Source: Bacteroidota bacterium (lineage in GTDB: Bacteria; Bacteroidota; Bacteroidia; Bacteroidales; F082). Taken from it: a DNA stretch of 40,698 bases. Made by a program: the position numbers and the translations under genes. Below, piece by piece: positions 8,557 to 16,685 of the stretch. The DNA is taken from assembly GCA_020444415.1 (NCBI GenBank), contig JAHLLA010000016.1, positions 1-40,698 on the forward strand. The letters are read 5' to 3'. The notes under the pieces were generated by a model. That model saw only the letters and a list, made by a program, of their open reading frames with translations, was not told where the DNA came from and did not search any database. Position 1 is the stretch's first letter. Every line of letters begins with the position of its first letter.

Positions 8557-8992
8557 ATGCCATTTTTTTATTGACCTCCGAGAGTATATCCTTTAAAAGC
8601 TTATCCTGCTGTTTTCCTTCTATGCAAGCTTTTATTTTCTTTTGAAAATGATAACAGGTCATATGTCTTCGTTCCAGATTTCTACTAAGTTCGTATGACG
8701 ATATGTCAGGAAAAATACAATTCAGTAATGTAATCTCGAAAGCCTCATGCAAAGGTATCCGGCAATTATGAAAAAGGGTGTTTGATGTGACAGATTCCTC
8801 TGACTTACATTTTGTACAGCGTCTCGAAAAAGGTTTCTTTCCCCTACAATAGTTGGTGTTTCCGCATTTTTTGCAAACGAAACCTTTTTCCCACTTTTTT
8901 CGAGATAGTAATTCCAGGCATGTTTCATCATCAGGATATAACATTTTGAATTTCTTTAAAACAGGACGTATGTCATTTTTAATTTTTGTCAT
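8555..8992 (-). CDS. Orphan IS1595-type transposase N-terminal module (zinc ribbon + HTH)
   Basis: A 145-residue basic protein that looks like only the front part of an IS1595/ISXO2-family transposase. It has a zinc ribbon with paired cysteines CKKCG (near residues 39-43) and CTKCK (near 59-63), followed by TSNTLFHNCRIPLHEAFEI and the helix-turn-helix-like stretch ISSYELSRNLERRHMTCYHFQKKIKACI. The catalytic DDE domain (about 150 more residues in real transposases) is absent. The frame closes cleanly at a stop, and no remnant or terminal inverted repeat is visible nearby, so it does not look freshly broken. It may be a domesticated DNA-binding protein or an old remnant; the sequence cannot decide this. 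It converges on the C10 peptidase gene. Confidence 0.75.
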   Translation of the reverse strand: MTKIKNDIRPVLKKFKMLYPDDETCLELLSRKKWEKGFVCKKCGNTNYCRGKKPFSRRCTKCKSEESVTSNTLFHNCRIPLHEAFEITLLNCIFPDISSYELSRNLERRHMTCYHFQKKIKACIEGKQQDKLLKDILSEVNKKMA

Positions 8993-9083
8993 GCTTCACA
9001 TCAAGGTTTATCTGATTTAATAGTCGTGGTATAATTTTTGACAAAATTAGCAAAGTGATATTAAAGCGCTATAATAAAATTTA

Positions 9084-9091
9084 TATTTTTG
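9084..9091 (+). promoter_or_regulatory. -7 promoter element for the thioredoxin pair
   Basis: TATTTTTG, an exact TAnnTTTG match followed by C. The predicted leader is about 32 nt to the ATG at 9130. Its position inside the longer open frame argues against a start at 9055. Confidence 0.5.
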
Positions 9092-9129
9092 CAAAAAAAA
9101 ACACAGAATTGAAAAATAATTATTTGAAT

Positions 9130-9639
9130 ATGAAAAAAATAGGATTGATCTTTTTCTCGGCTCTGCTTATGACTTCTTACGGTTGTAATAACTTAAAAGG
9201 AAATCAGGATGAGAATGGCATCGTGGTAGCAGAGAACGAAACCACGTCAGATAAACAATCGTCTGAGGCGTCTGCCGAACCCGAATACCTAACTTATGAT
9301 ACGTTTATTGAAAAAGTTTGGGATTTTGAAAGCAACCCTCAGGAATGGGTATATAAAGGGGATGTGCCTTGCGTGATTGATTTTTACGCAGACTGGTGTA
9401 AGCCCTGTAAAATGGTCGCTCCCATCATGGACGATCTGGCGGTAGAATATGAAGGAAAAGTAAAAATTTACAAAATAGATACAGATAAAGAGAAACGCCT
9501 GGCACAGGTATTCCAGGTTAGGAGTATTCCTTCGGTATTGTTTTCACCCCTTAAAGGAAGGCCCATGATGCAAGCCGGTGCCCTGCCAAAAGATCAATAT
9601 ATAAAGATCATTGAAGACGAACTTTTAAAAACGAAATAA
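9130..9639 (+). CDS. Thioredoxin-domain lipoprotein
   Basis: A 169-residue protein. It begins MKKIGLIFFSALLMTSYGC, a lipoprotein signal with the lipid-accepting cysteine at residue 19, then a low-complexity acidic linker of about 35 residues, then a thioredoxin fold with FYADWCKPCKM (active-site WCKPC) and the cis-proline motif RSIPSVLF. It should sit in the periplasm, anchored to the inner or outer membrane, and act on disulfides of exported proteins. The frame extends upstream to 9055, but the lipoprotein signal and the promoter at 9084 fix the start at 9130. The next gene encodes a cytoplasmic-type paralogue of the same domain, 27 bp downstream, so the two form an operon. Confidence 0.9.
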   Translation: MKKIGLIFFSALLMTSYGCNNLKGNQDENGIVVAENETTSDKQSSEASAEPEYLTYDTFIEKVWDFESNPQEWVYKGDVPCVIDFYADWCKPCKMVAPIMDDLAVEYEGKVKIYKIDTDKEKRLAQVFQVRSIPSVLFSPLKGRPMMQAGALPKDQYIKIIEDELLKTK

Positions 9640-9666
9640 TAAAAAAACTTTAATTAATAATTTAAC

Positions 9667-10026
9667 ATGGAACATTTAACAAAAGAAACTTTCCACCAGA
9701 AGGTATTTAACTACGAAGTAAACAAAGATTGGAAATTTGAAGGCGATTTACCCTGCATCATTGATTTCTATGCAGATTGGTGCCAGCCCTGTAAGATCGT
9801 ATCACCAATCCTTGAAGAACTTTCAAAAGAATACGAAGGAAAAATCAATATTTATAAGGTAAATACAGAAGAGCAAACTGAACTTGCAGGCGCATTTGGA
9901 ATCAGGAGCATTCCTTCGCTGCTGTTTTGCCCGAAAGAAGGGCAACCACAGATGGCCATGGGCGCATTGCCAAAAGAAAGCCTCGAAAAAGCGATCTCAG
10001 ATGTACTTTTAGCAAACAAGAACTAA
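9667..10026 (+). CDS. Thioredoxin
   Basis: A 119-residue thioredoxin with no signal peptide, so probably cytoplasmic. It has DFYADWCQPCKIVSPIL (active-site WCQPC instead of the classical WCGPC) and RSIPSLLF with the cis-proline. It resembles the preceding lipoprotein over its full length (IDFYADWC, EYEGK, RSIPS, GALPK), including an unusual N-terminal segment (ETFHQKVFNYEVNKDWKFEGDLPC). The two therefore arose by duplication, one copy having gained or lost an export signal. A terminator follows at 10048. Confidence 0.93.
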   Translation: MEHLTKETFHQKVFNYEVNKDWKFEGDLPCIIDFYADWCQPCKIVSPILEELSKEYEGKINIYKVNTEEQTELAGAFGIRSIPSLLFCPKEGQPQMAMGALPKESLEKAISDVLLANKN

Positions 10027-10047
10027 TTTACAAACAACTCATCCAAA

Positions 10048-10075
10048 AGGCTGCATTTACATGCGGCCTTTTTTT
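10048..10075 (+). terminator. Rho-independent terminator after the thioredoxin pair
   Basis: AGGCTGCA (10048-10055) pairs with TGCGGCCT (10062-10069) with one G-T pair and a 6-base loop, followed by a T run to 10075. The first possible ATG of the next gene (10061) lies inside the loop and right arm of this hairpin. Confidence 0.8.
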
Positions 10076-10729
10076 ATTTTTGTATGTGTGGATCAACAAT
10101 CACATCTTATTTTACCAGCTGCTTACCTTCCATCGGTAAGTTATTTTGCATTATTAAACAATGCTCAAAATGCCAGTATTGAGCAATTTGAAACCTACCC
10201 TAAGCAAACCTACCGGAACCGCTGCGAGATTTATACTGAAAAAGGAAAAACATCCATGGTTATTCCTGTCAGCAAACCACACGGAAACCACACAAAAACC
10301 GCAGACGTCGAAATTTTCAACCAGGATCGTTGGTATGTAAAACATTGGCGGGCTATTGAATCAGCCTACCGGGCATCTCCCTACTTTTTATACTACAAAG
10401 ACGAACTGAAATCGTTTTATGATGGTTCACATAAAAAATTGTTGGAATTCGACATGGACTTGATAAGCCATTTCTGCAAGCTTTTTGATATCCATACATC
10501 CATCGGTCTATCATCGGATTATATAAAAGATACGGGTATAGATTACAGGCAAGAATTATCTCCAAAAAAACCGCCTATCATTCAAGATTTCCCTGAATAC
10601 ACGCAGGTTTTTGAAATAAAACATGGCTTTATTCCGAACCTCAGCATTCTTGATCTGTTATTTAACCTGGGACCGGAAAGTGGTAATTATATATACAAAT
10701 TAGGTGAAAGTTTCCCGAAGCATGCTTAA
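10061..10729 (+). CDS. WbqC-like family protein
   Basis: A protein of up to 222 residues. The family core begins at about residue 18 (ILPAAYLPSVSYFALL) and continues with YPKQTYRNRCEIYTEKGK, MVIPVSKPHGNHT and WRAIESAYRASPYFLYYKDEL. WbqC-like proteins occur near polysaccharide genes, but their reaction is not established; here it overlaps the 3' end of tsaE by 4 bp and is not in a polysaccharide cluster. The start is uncertain. The ATG at 10061 lies in the upstream terminator hairpin, and a promoter-like TATTTTTG at 10075-10082 would start transcription near 10089, after both the ATG and the GTG at 10088. In-frame ATT at 10109 would give exactly the family N-terminus. I list the longest frame. 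Confidence 0.8.
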   Translation: MRPFFIFVCVDQQSHLILPAAYLPSVSYFALLNNAQNASIEQFETYPKQTYRNRCEIYTEKGKTSMVIPVSKPHGNHTKTADVEIFNQDRWYVKHWRAIESAYRASPYFLYYKDELKSFYDGSHKKLLEFDMDLISHFCKLFDIHTSIGLSSDYIKDTGIDYRQELSPKKPPIIQDFPEYTQVFEIKHGFIPNLSILDLLFNLGPESGNYIYKLGESFPKHA

Positions 10730-11148
10730 TATTTACAGATCAATATTCGCTCTTCATTTTCATCCACTTCAATCTTTATTCGTGTATGATTTTCAGGTAA
10801 GAGCTCTGTGATCATTTCAGGCCACTCGATGAAACAGAAATGGCCGCTATAAAAATATTCCTCGTAACCAATATCATACACTTCCTCTAATTTTTTGATC
10901 CTGTAAAAATCAAAATGAAAAACACTTCCTCCTTCTGCATCTGTGTATTCATTTACCAGTGAAAAGGTGGGACTGCTTACGGTTTCATGCACTCCGAGTT
11001 CTTTACAGATAGATTTGATAAGAGTCGTTTTCCCGGCGCCCATTTTACCTTCAATGGCCACGATATTTTGCTCTTTTATAAATTCCAGGATCTCTTTTGC
11101 AACAGCATCCAATTCACTTAAATTGCTGGCGACAAACTGCTTTCTCAT
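10726..11148 (-). CDS. tsaE: tRNA threonylcarbamoyladenosine biosynthesis ATPase TsaE
   Basis: A 140-residue P-loop ATPase. The Walker A is GKMGAGKTTLIK, followed by VSSPTFSLVNEY and FHFDFYRI, and FCFIEWPEMI near the C-terminus. TsaE works with TsaB and TsaD to place the t6A modification at A37 of ANN-decoding tRNAs in the cytoplasm. It begins 3 bp after porX on the same strand and is surely co-transcribed; this porX neighbourhood recurs in Bacteroidetes as I recall it. Length is normal. The 3' end overlaps the convergent WbqC-like gene by 4 bp. Confidence 0.95.
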   Translation of the reverse strand: MRKQFVASNLSELDAVAKEILEFIKEQNIVAIEGKMGAGKTTLIKSICKELGVHETVSSPTFSLVNEYTDAEGGSVFHFDFYRIKKLEEVYDIGYEEYFYSGHFCFIEWPEMITELLPENHTRIKIEVDENEERILICKY

Positions 11149-11151
11149 TTA

Positions 11152-12705
11152 CTATTTTGGTGATAAAGTTACAAAAGGAATCAATATTTCTTCCATCGAC
11201 AAGCCGCCGTGCTGGAAAGTATTCCTGTAATATTTTGCGTAATAATTGTAATTATTCGGGTAAGCAAAAAACTCATCGTTTCGTGTAAAAACAAAGCGTG
11301 TGCTCACATTCACTTTTGGCAGGTAATATTCTTCCGGGTATTTCATCTCAAAAACTTCCTTTTCGTCGTAAGCCAAGCTTTTTCCGAATTTGTACCGAAG
11401 GTTGGAATTAACATTGCGGTCGCCCAGTATTTTAACCGGATCTGATACTTTGATAGAACCATGATCTGTTGTGATGATCAGCTCAATATCCTGGCCGGAT
11501 AAATATTTAATGATATCAAACAAGGACGAATGCTCGAACCATGAAACCATCAAGGACCGGTACGCCGGCTCGTCGTCGGCCAGTTCGCGTATGATTTCCA
11601 TCTCCGTTCGGGCGTGAGACAGCATGTCCACGAAATTGTAAACAATTACATTCAAGTCGTTATCAGTAAGATTTGATATGTTCTCAAAAAGTTTTTTACC
11701 CGCATTCAGGTTCAGTACTTTGTTATAAGAAACTTTAACATTCCGTCCATTCATTTTAAGCTGCTGCAACAACAATTCTTCCTCAAACTGGTTTTTACTG
11801 CCGTCTTCATCTTCTTCTTTCCAATAATTTGGGAAACGTTTCTTAATTTCATTGGGCATTAAGCCGGCGAACAGTGAATTTCGCGCATACTGCGTTGTTG
11901 TTGGTAAAATACTGTAATAAATACTTTCATTTCTCACCCTGAAATACTGCTCAATAATGGGCTGGATAGCTTTCCACTGGTCGAATCGCAGGTTGTCTAT
12001 TAATAACAAAAACACCTTCTTTTTAGTATCAAGTATAGGTATTACCTTTTCTTTGATCAATGTATGCGACAGCACGGGCTTTTCTTTTGCCTGACCCGTC
12101 AGCCAGTCCTTATAATGTTTCTGATAAAATTTTACAAAGTTGCTGTTCGCCTCCTTTTTCTGCATATTCAACACCTCGATTATCCCCTCATCATCAGATC
12201 TTTCCAACTTGATCTCGAATGCCACCAGCTCTTTATAAATATCCGCCCAATCGTTGTATTCCATTCGGTCCATCATGCGCATGCTGATCTGCCTGAACTG
12301 CTGCTGGTACGACATGGTTGCCTTTTCTTCCGATAATTTCCTGTTGTCAAGGTTCCTTTTCAGCGACAGCAATATCTGGCTGGGTTTTACGGGTTTTATT
12401 AAATAGTCGGCAATATTAGAACCGATGGCATCTTCCATGATAGTTTCTTCTTCACTTTTGGTGATCATCACGATGGGAAGGTTCGGGTTGGTGATTTTCA
12501 TTTTCTCAAGTGTTTCAATGCCACTTAATCCCGGCATCTGTTCATCAAGGAAAACAATATCATATGTATGTTCAGTTAACAGGTCGATGGCTTCGTCACC
12601 ACTGTTCACTGCATCCACATCATAGCCCTTTTCTTCGAGAAATATGATATGTGGTTTGAGCAGGTCGATTTCGTCATCAGCCCACAATATTCTAACTTTA
12701 GCCAT
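11152..12705 (-). CDS. porX: T9SS response regulator PorX (receiver + PglZ-type phosphatase domain)
   Basis: A 517-residue regulator. The receiver domain (1-120) has the acidic pair D10 D11, phospho-acceptor D54 (YDIVFLDEQMPG), T82 and K104 (YLIKPVKP). After a helical linker, the PglZ/alkaline-phosphatase-like domain (about 205-515) shows VFLLLIDNLRFDQW, the nucleophile region LPTTTQYARNSLFAGLMP, ITTDHGSIKV and FQHGGLSMEEI, the expected zinc and nucleophile sites. PorX, paired with kinase PorY, controls expression of type IX secretion genes in Bacteroidetes, and its zinc domain is a phosphodiesterase according to published work. PorY is not in the window. It leads a two-gene transcript with tsaE. 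The C10 peptidase 3 kb away carries a T9SS signal. Confidence 0.95.
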   Translation of the reverse strand: MAKVRILWADDEIDLLKPHIIFLEEKGYDVDAVNSGDEAIDLLTEHTYDIVFLDEQMPGLSGIETLEKMKITNPNLPIVMITKSEEETIMEDAIGSNIADYLIKPVKPSQILLSLKRNLDNRKLSEEKATMSYQQQFRQISMRMMDRMEYNDWADIYKELVAFEIKLERSDDEGIIEVLNMQKKEANSNFVKFYQKHYKDWLTGQAKEKPVLSHTLIKEKVIPILDTKKKVFLLLIDNLRFDQWKAIQPIIEQYFRVRNESIYYSILPTTTQYARNSLFAGLMPNEIKKRFPNYWKEEDEDGSKNQFEEELLLQQLKMNGRNVKVSYNKVLNLNAGKKLFENISNLTDNDLNVIVYNFVDMLSHARTEMEIIRELADDEPAYRSLMVSWFEHSSLFDIIKYLSGQDIELIITTDHGSIKVSDPVKILGDRNVNSNLRYKFGKSLAYDEKEVFEMKYPEEYYLPKVNVSTRFVFTRNDEFFAYPNNYNYYAKYYRNTFQHGGLSMEEILIPFVTLSPK

Positions 12706-12777
12706 TTCTTAATTACTTTTGTGTTTTGAATGAATGCAGGATATCAACTATTATTGCATCTGGCGATCATATATAAA

Positions 12778-12785
12778 CAAAATTA
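12778..12785 (-). promoter_or_regulatory. Possible -7 promoter element for porX
   Basis: TAATTTTG on the minus strand matches TAnnTTTG. It lies 73 bp from the porX start, giving a longer leader (about 66 nt) than the other promoters here, so it is less certain. It is only 10 bp from the divergent HD-domain gene. Confidence 0.3.
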
Positions 12786-12794
12786 ACAATTTTT

Positions 12795-14045
12795 ATGAGC
12801 TTTGGCAACACCAATAAGCGTAAAATCATCAACGATCCGGTTTATGGTTTTATCCCCATTACCAATGAAATCATTTTTGATATCATTGAACACCCTTACT
12901 TTCAGCGCCTGAGAAGAATCAAACAACTCGGGCTTACACATTTGGTATACCCGGGCGCATTGCATACCCGTTTTCATCATTCGTTAGGCGCTACTTTTTT
13001 AATGGGTAAAGCCATTGCAGAACTCCGGGCAAAAGGACATGATATTGATTCTGAAGAAGAACTGGGCGTGTTGGCCGCTATTCTTTTACATGATATTGGC
13101 CATGGACCATTCTCGCATGCCCTGGAATACTCCATCGGCGATGGCATCCACCATGAAGAAATATCCAAACTCTTCATTTCCTATTTCAATCAGCTTCACG
13201 ATAATAAACTTTCCATGGCTGTTGACATTTTTAATGATCAATACAAGAAAAATTTTCTCCACAAACTGGTTTCTTCCCAACTGGATATGGACCGGATCGA
13301 CTATTTAAAACGGGATAGTTTTTTTACAGGCGTATCAGAAGGCACGATCAACTCAGAGCGCCTGATCAATATGCTGGATGTAATTGATGATGACCTGGTG
13401 ATACAGGCCAAAGGAATTTATTCAGCTGAAAAATTCATCACGGCACGCAGGCTGATGTACTGGCAGGTATATCTGCATAAAACTGTACTTGCGTCTGAAT
13501 ATACGCTGATGCATATTTTAAAAAGAGCCAAAGAGTTGAGCCGGGAAGGCCGCAAACTGTTCAGCACCCCTGCCCTCGCCTATTTTTTAAAGAATGACAT
13601 TGATGCCAACACCTTTAAAACAAAAGCAGAAGCGCTGATCAATTTCGCCAAACTGGATGACTTCGATGTGCTGACTTCTTTAAAAGTTTGGGTGAATGAT
13701 GGCGACAAAGTACTTTCGATGCTGAGTAACAGCATTATCAATCGCAGGCTATTCAAAATTGAAATGCAAAAGGAAAATTTCTCTGAAGATTACATACAGG
13801 GAATTAAAGAAAAGACCATAAAGAAATTTGGTCTGACAGAAGAGGAAGTCAATTATTTTGTGCTGCAGGATACCACATCAAATCATGCTTACAAACAGGG
13901 GGTTGACACCATTAACATTTTGTATAAGGACGGCACGGTGCACGACATATCCGAAACATCTGATGACCTGAACATCTCCCTCTTATCGAACCCGGTTACC
14001 AAACATTTTTTATGCTATCCAAAAGAAATCATGATAGATTATTAA
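12795..14045 (+). CDS. HD-domain phosphohydrolase (dGTPase/SAMHD1-like)
   Basis: A 416-residue protein with the metal-binding HD motifs in order: HTRFHHSLGATFLM, AAILLHDIGHGPFSHALE, HHEEISKLFI and the late aspartate in LDMDRIDYLKRDSFFTGV. The N-terminus KIINDPVYGFIPI and PYFQRLRRIKQLGL is typical of the YdhJ/SAMHD1-like branch, which acts on nucleotides, often dNTPs. The actual substrate is not known from sequence. It is divergent from porX and 69 bp upstream of lpxD, an arrangement I remember as conserved in Bacteroidetes. Length is normal. Confidence 0.9.
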   Translation: MSFGNTNKRKIINDPVYGFIPITNEIIFDIIEHPYFQRLRRIKQLGLTHLVYPGALHTRFHHSLGATFLMGKAIAELRAKGHDIDSEEELGVLAAILLHDIGHGPFSHALEYSIGDGIHHEEISKLFISYFNQLHDNKLSMAVDIFNDQYKKNFLHKLVSSQLDMDRIDYLKRDSFFTGVSEGTINSERLINMLDVIDDDLVIQAKGIYSAEKFITARRLMYWQVYLHKTVLASEYTLMHILKRAKELSREGRKLFSTPALAYFLKNDIDANTFKTKAEALINFAKLDDFDVLTSLKVWVNDGDKVLSMLSNSIINRRLFKIEMQKENFSEDYIQGIKEKTIKKFGLTEEEVNYFVLQDTTSNHAYKQGVDTINILYKDGTVHDISETSDDLNISLLSNPVTKHFLCYPKEIMIDY

Positions 14046-14114
14046 AATTCAAACACTATTTTTTGACCCGGCAACTTTGTTCTTTTTAGTACCTTGCAGG
14101 CCAAAATTACGTAC

Positions 14115-15134
14115 ATGAAATTTACTGCCCAGCAAATAGCCGAAGCATTAAGCGGCACCGTGGAAGGCAACCCTTCCGTTGAAGTTTCTAGCCTTTCAAA
14201 GATTGAAGAAGGAAAGCAAGGAACCCTCACTTTCCTTGCCAATCCAAAATACACCCAATACATTTACCATACGGAGGCATCTATCGTCATCGTAAACGAG
14301 GATTTTATTCCGGAAAAAGAAATCATAGCTACTTTGATCAAAGTGAAAGATGCCTATTCGGCTTTTGCGCAATTGCTGGAATTGTACCAGCAGTCGAAAG
14401 AAAAGAAAAGTGGTATTTCCGGGAGTGCCTTTATTGCTGAAAGTGCCACCATTGGAAAGGATGTTTACATCGGTGCGTTTGTATCTATCGGCGATCATGC
14501 TGTTATTGGTGATCATGCGATGATTCACGCCCACACATCAATCGGAAATCAATGTAAGATTGGAAATGCAACAAAAATATTTTCGGGTGCCAGTATATAT
14601 GACGAATGTGAGGTAGGGAATGAATGTACCATCCATGCAGGCGCCATCATTGGTGCAGATGGTTTCGGATTTGCCCCGCAAGATGACAATGTGTATAATA
14701 AGGTTCCTCAAATAGGCAATGTGATTATTGAAGACCGGGTGGAAATAGGTGCTAACACAACTATTGACAGGGCCACCATCGGTTCTACCATCATACGAAA
14801 AGGCGCTAAAATTGACAACCTGATACAAATTGCCCATAATGTTGAAGTGGGAGAAAATACCGTGATTGCTGCTCAAACCGGTATTTCGGGTTCTACCAAG
14901 ATTGGTAAAAATTGCATGATCGGAGGCCAGGTGGGCATTATCGGGCATTTAACCATTGCCGATGGCGTTAAAATAGCTGCTCAAGCTGGTGTGGGTAAAA
15001 GTATCACAGAAGAAAATGCTATTGTAGAAGGCTCGCCGGCTTTTAACATCAGGGATTACCAGCGTTCGTATGTTCATTTCAGGCGATTGGATACACTTGT
15101 GAAAAGGGTGAATGAACTGGAAAGAAAAGCTTGA
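14115..15134 (+). CDS. lpxD: UDP-3-O-acylglucosamine N-acyltransferase (LpxD)
   Basis: A 339-residue acyltransferase of lipid A synthesis, adding the N-linked 3-hydroxyacyl chain from acyl-ACP. It has the N-terminal uridine-binding domain ([30 protein letters not shown]), then a left-handed beta helix of hexapeptide repeats. The catalytic histidine is H241 in [13 protein letters not shown] (E. coli H239), and the second conserved histidine is in [10 protein letters not shown]. The ATG at 14115 fits the family; seven further codons upstream are open. It heads the lipid A group and is followed by a 144-bp gap with a new promoter before lpxC-fabZ. A shorter second copy lies downstream of efp. 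Confidence 0.94.
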   Translation: MKFTAQQIAEALSGTVEGNPSVEVSSLSKIEEGKQGTLTFLANPKYTQYIYHTEASIVIVNEDFIPEKEIIATLIKVKDAYSAFAQLLELYQQSKEKKSGISGSAFIAESATIGKDVYIGAFVSIGDHAVIGDHAMIHAHTSIGNQCKIGNATKIFSGASIYDECEVGNECTIHAGAIIGADGFGFAPQDDNVYNKVPQIGNVIIEDRVEIGANTTIDRATIGSTIIRKGAKIDNLIQIAHNVEVGENTVIAAQTGISGSTKIGKNCMIGGQVGIIGHLTIADGVKIAAQAGVGKSITEENAIVEGSPAFNIRDYQRSYVHFRRLDTLVKRVNELERKA

Positions 15135-15235
15135 TCTTCTTTTAATAAAATACCTATTTAAAAAAATTATTAACTACGGTTGAGCCTGAAATGTATAAGC
15201 AACCCGCTTATGCTATGCTGCTACATAAAAATTCT

Positions 15236-15243
15236 TACTTTTG
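15236..15243 (+). promoter_or_regulatory. -7 promoter element for lpxC-fabZ
   Basis: TACTTTTG, an exact TAnnTTTG match followed by C, with a predicted leader of about 29 nt. It suggests lpxC-fabZ-lpxA can be transcribed apart from lpxD. Confidence 0.55.
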
Positions 15244-15278
15244 CATCATTCAAAATTTAACACACCCTTCTTTGCTGT

Positions 15279-16673
15279 ATGTCAAATAAGCAGAAGACAA
15301 TTATAAAACCGGTAACGGTAAAGGGATCAGGGCTTCATACGGGCCAGAATGGTAAATTGACCTTTAAACCTGCTCCTGCCAACCACGGTATAAAATTCAA
15401 ACGAATTGATATTGACTCGCAACCTGTTATCAATGCCGACATCAATCATGTAATAAGTACTGACCGTGGCACAACAATTGCCCAAAACGGAACATCCATT
15501 TATACGATTGAACACGTTTTAGCAGCTCTCATGGGTTTGGGGATCGATAATGTGTTGATCGAACTGGATGTTGAAGAAATACCCATAAAAGACGGGTCGT
15601 CAAGATATTTTGTTGAAGCTTTGAAAGAGGCTGGAATAAAGGTACAGAACGAAAAACGAGAATTCATTGAGATTACAGAGCCCATTGAATATCGCGTTCC
15701 CGAAAAGAATGTATTACTCAAAATTGAACCAGCTGATCACTTTTCAATTGACGTCACCATCGATTTTGAAACGGTTGTATTAGGTGAACAAATGGCCAGG
15801 TTGGATCATATGGATCATTTTGTATCAGAGATTGCCAATTGCCGGACATTTGTTTTCCTGCATGAACTGGAGTTTCTGTTAAAAAACAACCTTATTAAAG
15901 GTGGCGATCTGAGTAACGCGATCGTTTTTGTGAACAGGAAAGTTTCTCAGAATGAATTGGACCGGTTGGCCACACTTTTCAACAAACCGAAAGTAGGCGT
16001 TAAAGAAGAAGGTATACTAAACAACCTCGATTTGTATCATGATAATGAGCCCGCCCGGCATAAATTGCTGGATGTAATAGGAGATCTTGCCTTGTTGGGA
16101 AAACCCATTAAGGGAAAAGTAACAGCCGTTCGCCCGGGCCACCTGTCAAACACCGAATTTGCAAAATTGATATATAAACATATAAATACTAAAACAACAA
16201 TGCTGAAAAGTCCACCTTTTGATATTTATGCCGAACCTGTGTACGATGTCAGGCAAATTAAGAAATTGATTCCGCATCGTCCGCCATTTTTATTGGTTGA
16301 CAAAGTGCTGGAATTGAGTGATGAGCATATTGTGGCTTTAAAAACTGTGACCATGAATGAGCCATATTTTGTGGGGCATTTCCCTGACGAGCCAATCATG
16401 CCGGCAGTTATCATGGTGGAAGCTATGGCTCAGGCGGGAGGTATTTTTGTGTTAAGTAAAGTGGACGAACCTGAGTTGTATTCTACTTACTTTCTAAAAA
16501 TTTCCGAAGCCAGGTTTCGTAACAAAGTAGTTCCAGGCGATGTGCTGGTATTTGTGATTGAACTCTCTTCACCGATTAAAAGGGGTATTTGCTCGATGAA
16601 CGGTAAAGCATACGTGGGTGATAAAATAGCAGTTGAAGTGGATTTAACAGCACAAATAGTAAAAAACAAATAA
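15279..16673 (+). CDS. lpxC-fabZ: LpxC-FabZ fusion: UDP-3-O-acyl-GlcNAc deacetylase / 3-hydroxyacyl-ACP dehydratase
   Basis: A 464-residue fusion. The deacetylase part (about 1-310) has the zinc ligands in IYTIEHVLAALMGLGIDN and NEPARHKLLDVIGDLALLG plus the general-acid histidine in VRPGHLSNTEF; it catalyses the committed step of lipid A synthesis. The dehydratase part (about 320-464) has LIPHRPPFLLVDKVLEL and VGHFPDEPIMPAVIMVEAMAQAGG with the catalytic His and Glu, and serves fatty acid elongation. The fusion is known and typical of Bacteroidetes. It joins the two enzymes that compete for 3-hydroxyacyl-ACP. lpxA follows after 12 bp. Confidence 0.97.
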   Translation: MSNKQKTIIKPVTVKGSGLHTGQNGKLTFKPAPANHGIKFKRIDIDSQPVINADINHVISTDRGTTIAQNGTSIYTIEHVLAALMGLGIDNVLIELDVEEIPIKDGSSRYFVEALKEAGIKVQNEKREFIEITEPIEYRVPEKNVLLKIEPADHFSIDVTIDFETVVLGEQMARLDHMDHFVSEIANCRTFVFLHELEFLLKNNLIKGGDLSNAIVFVNRKVSQNELDRLATLFNKPKVGVKEEGILNNLDLYHDNEPARHKLLDVIGDLALLGKPIKGKVTAVRPGHLSNTEFAKLIYKHINTKTTMLKSPPFDIYAEPVYDVRQIKKLIPHRPPFLLVDKVLELSDEHIVALKTVTMNEPYFVGHFPDEPIMPAVIMVEAMAQAGGIFVLSKVDEPELYSTYFLKISEARFRNKVVPGDVLVFVIELSSPIKRGICSMNGKAYVGDKIAVEVDLTAQIVKNK

Positions 16674-16685
16674 AAGCTAAACCCG

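Noticed and set aside
8555-8992. Active insertion sequence
   Set aside because: No DDE catalytic domain and no terminal inverted repeats or target duplications seen around the gene.
11152-12705. PglZ domain as part of a BREX phage-defence system
   Set aside because: The receiver domain in front and the tsaE neighbour identify PorX; none of the other BREX genes are present.
14538-14948. 136-codon open frame on the minus strand
   Set aside because: It is antisense to the repetitive beta-helix part of lpxD; hexapeptide coding regions readily leave open antisense frames.
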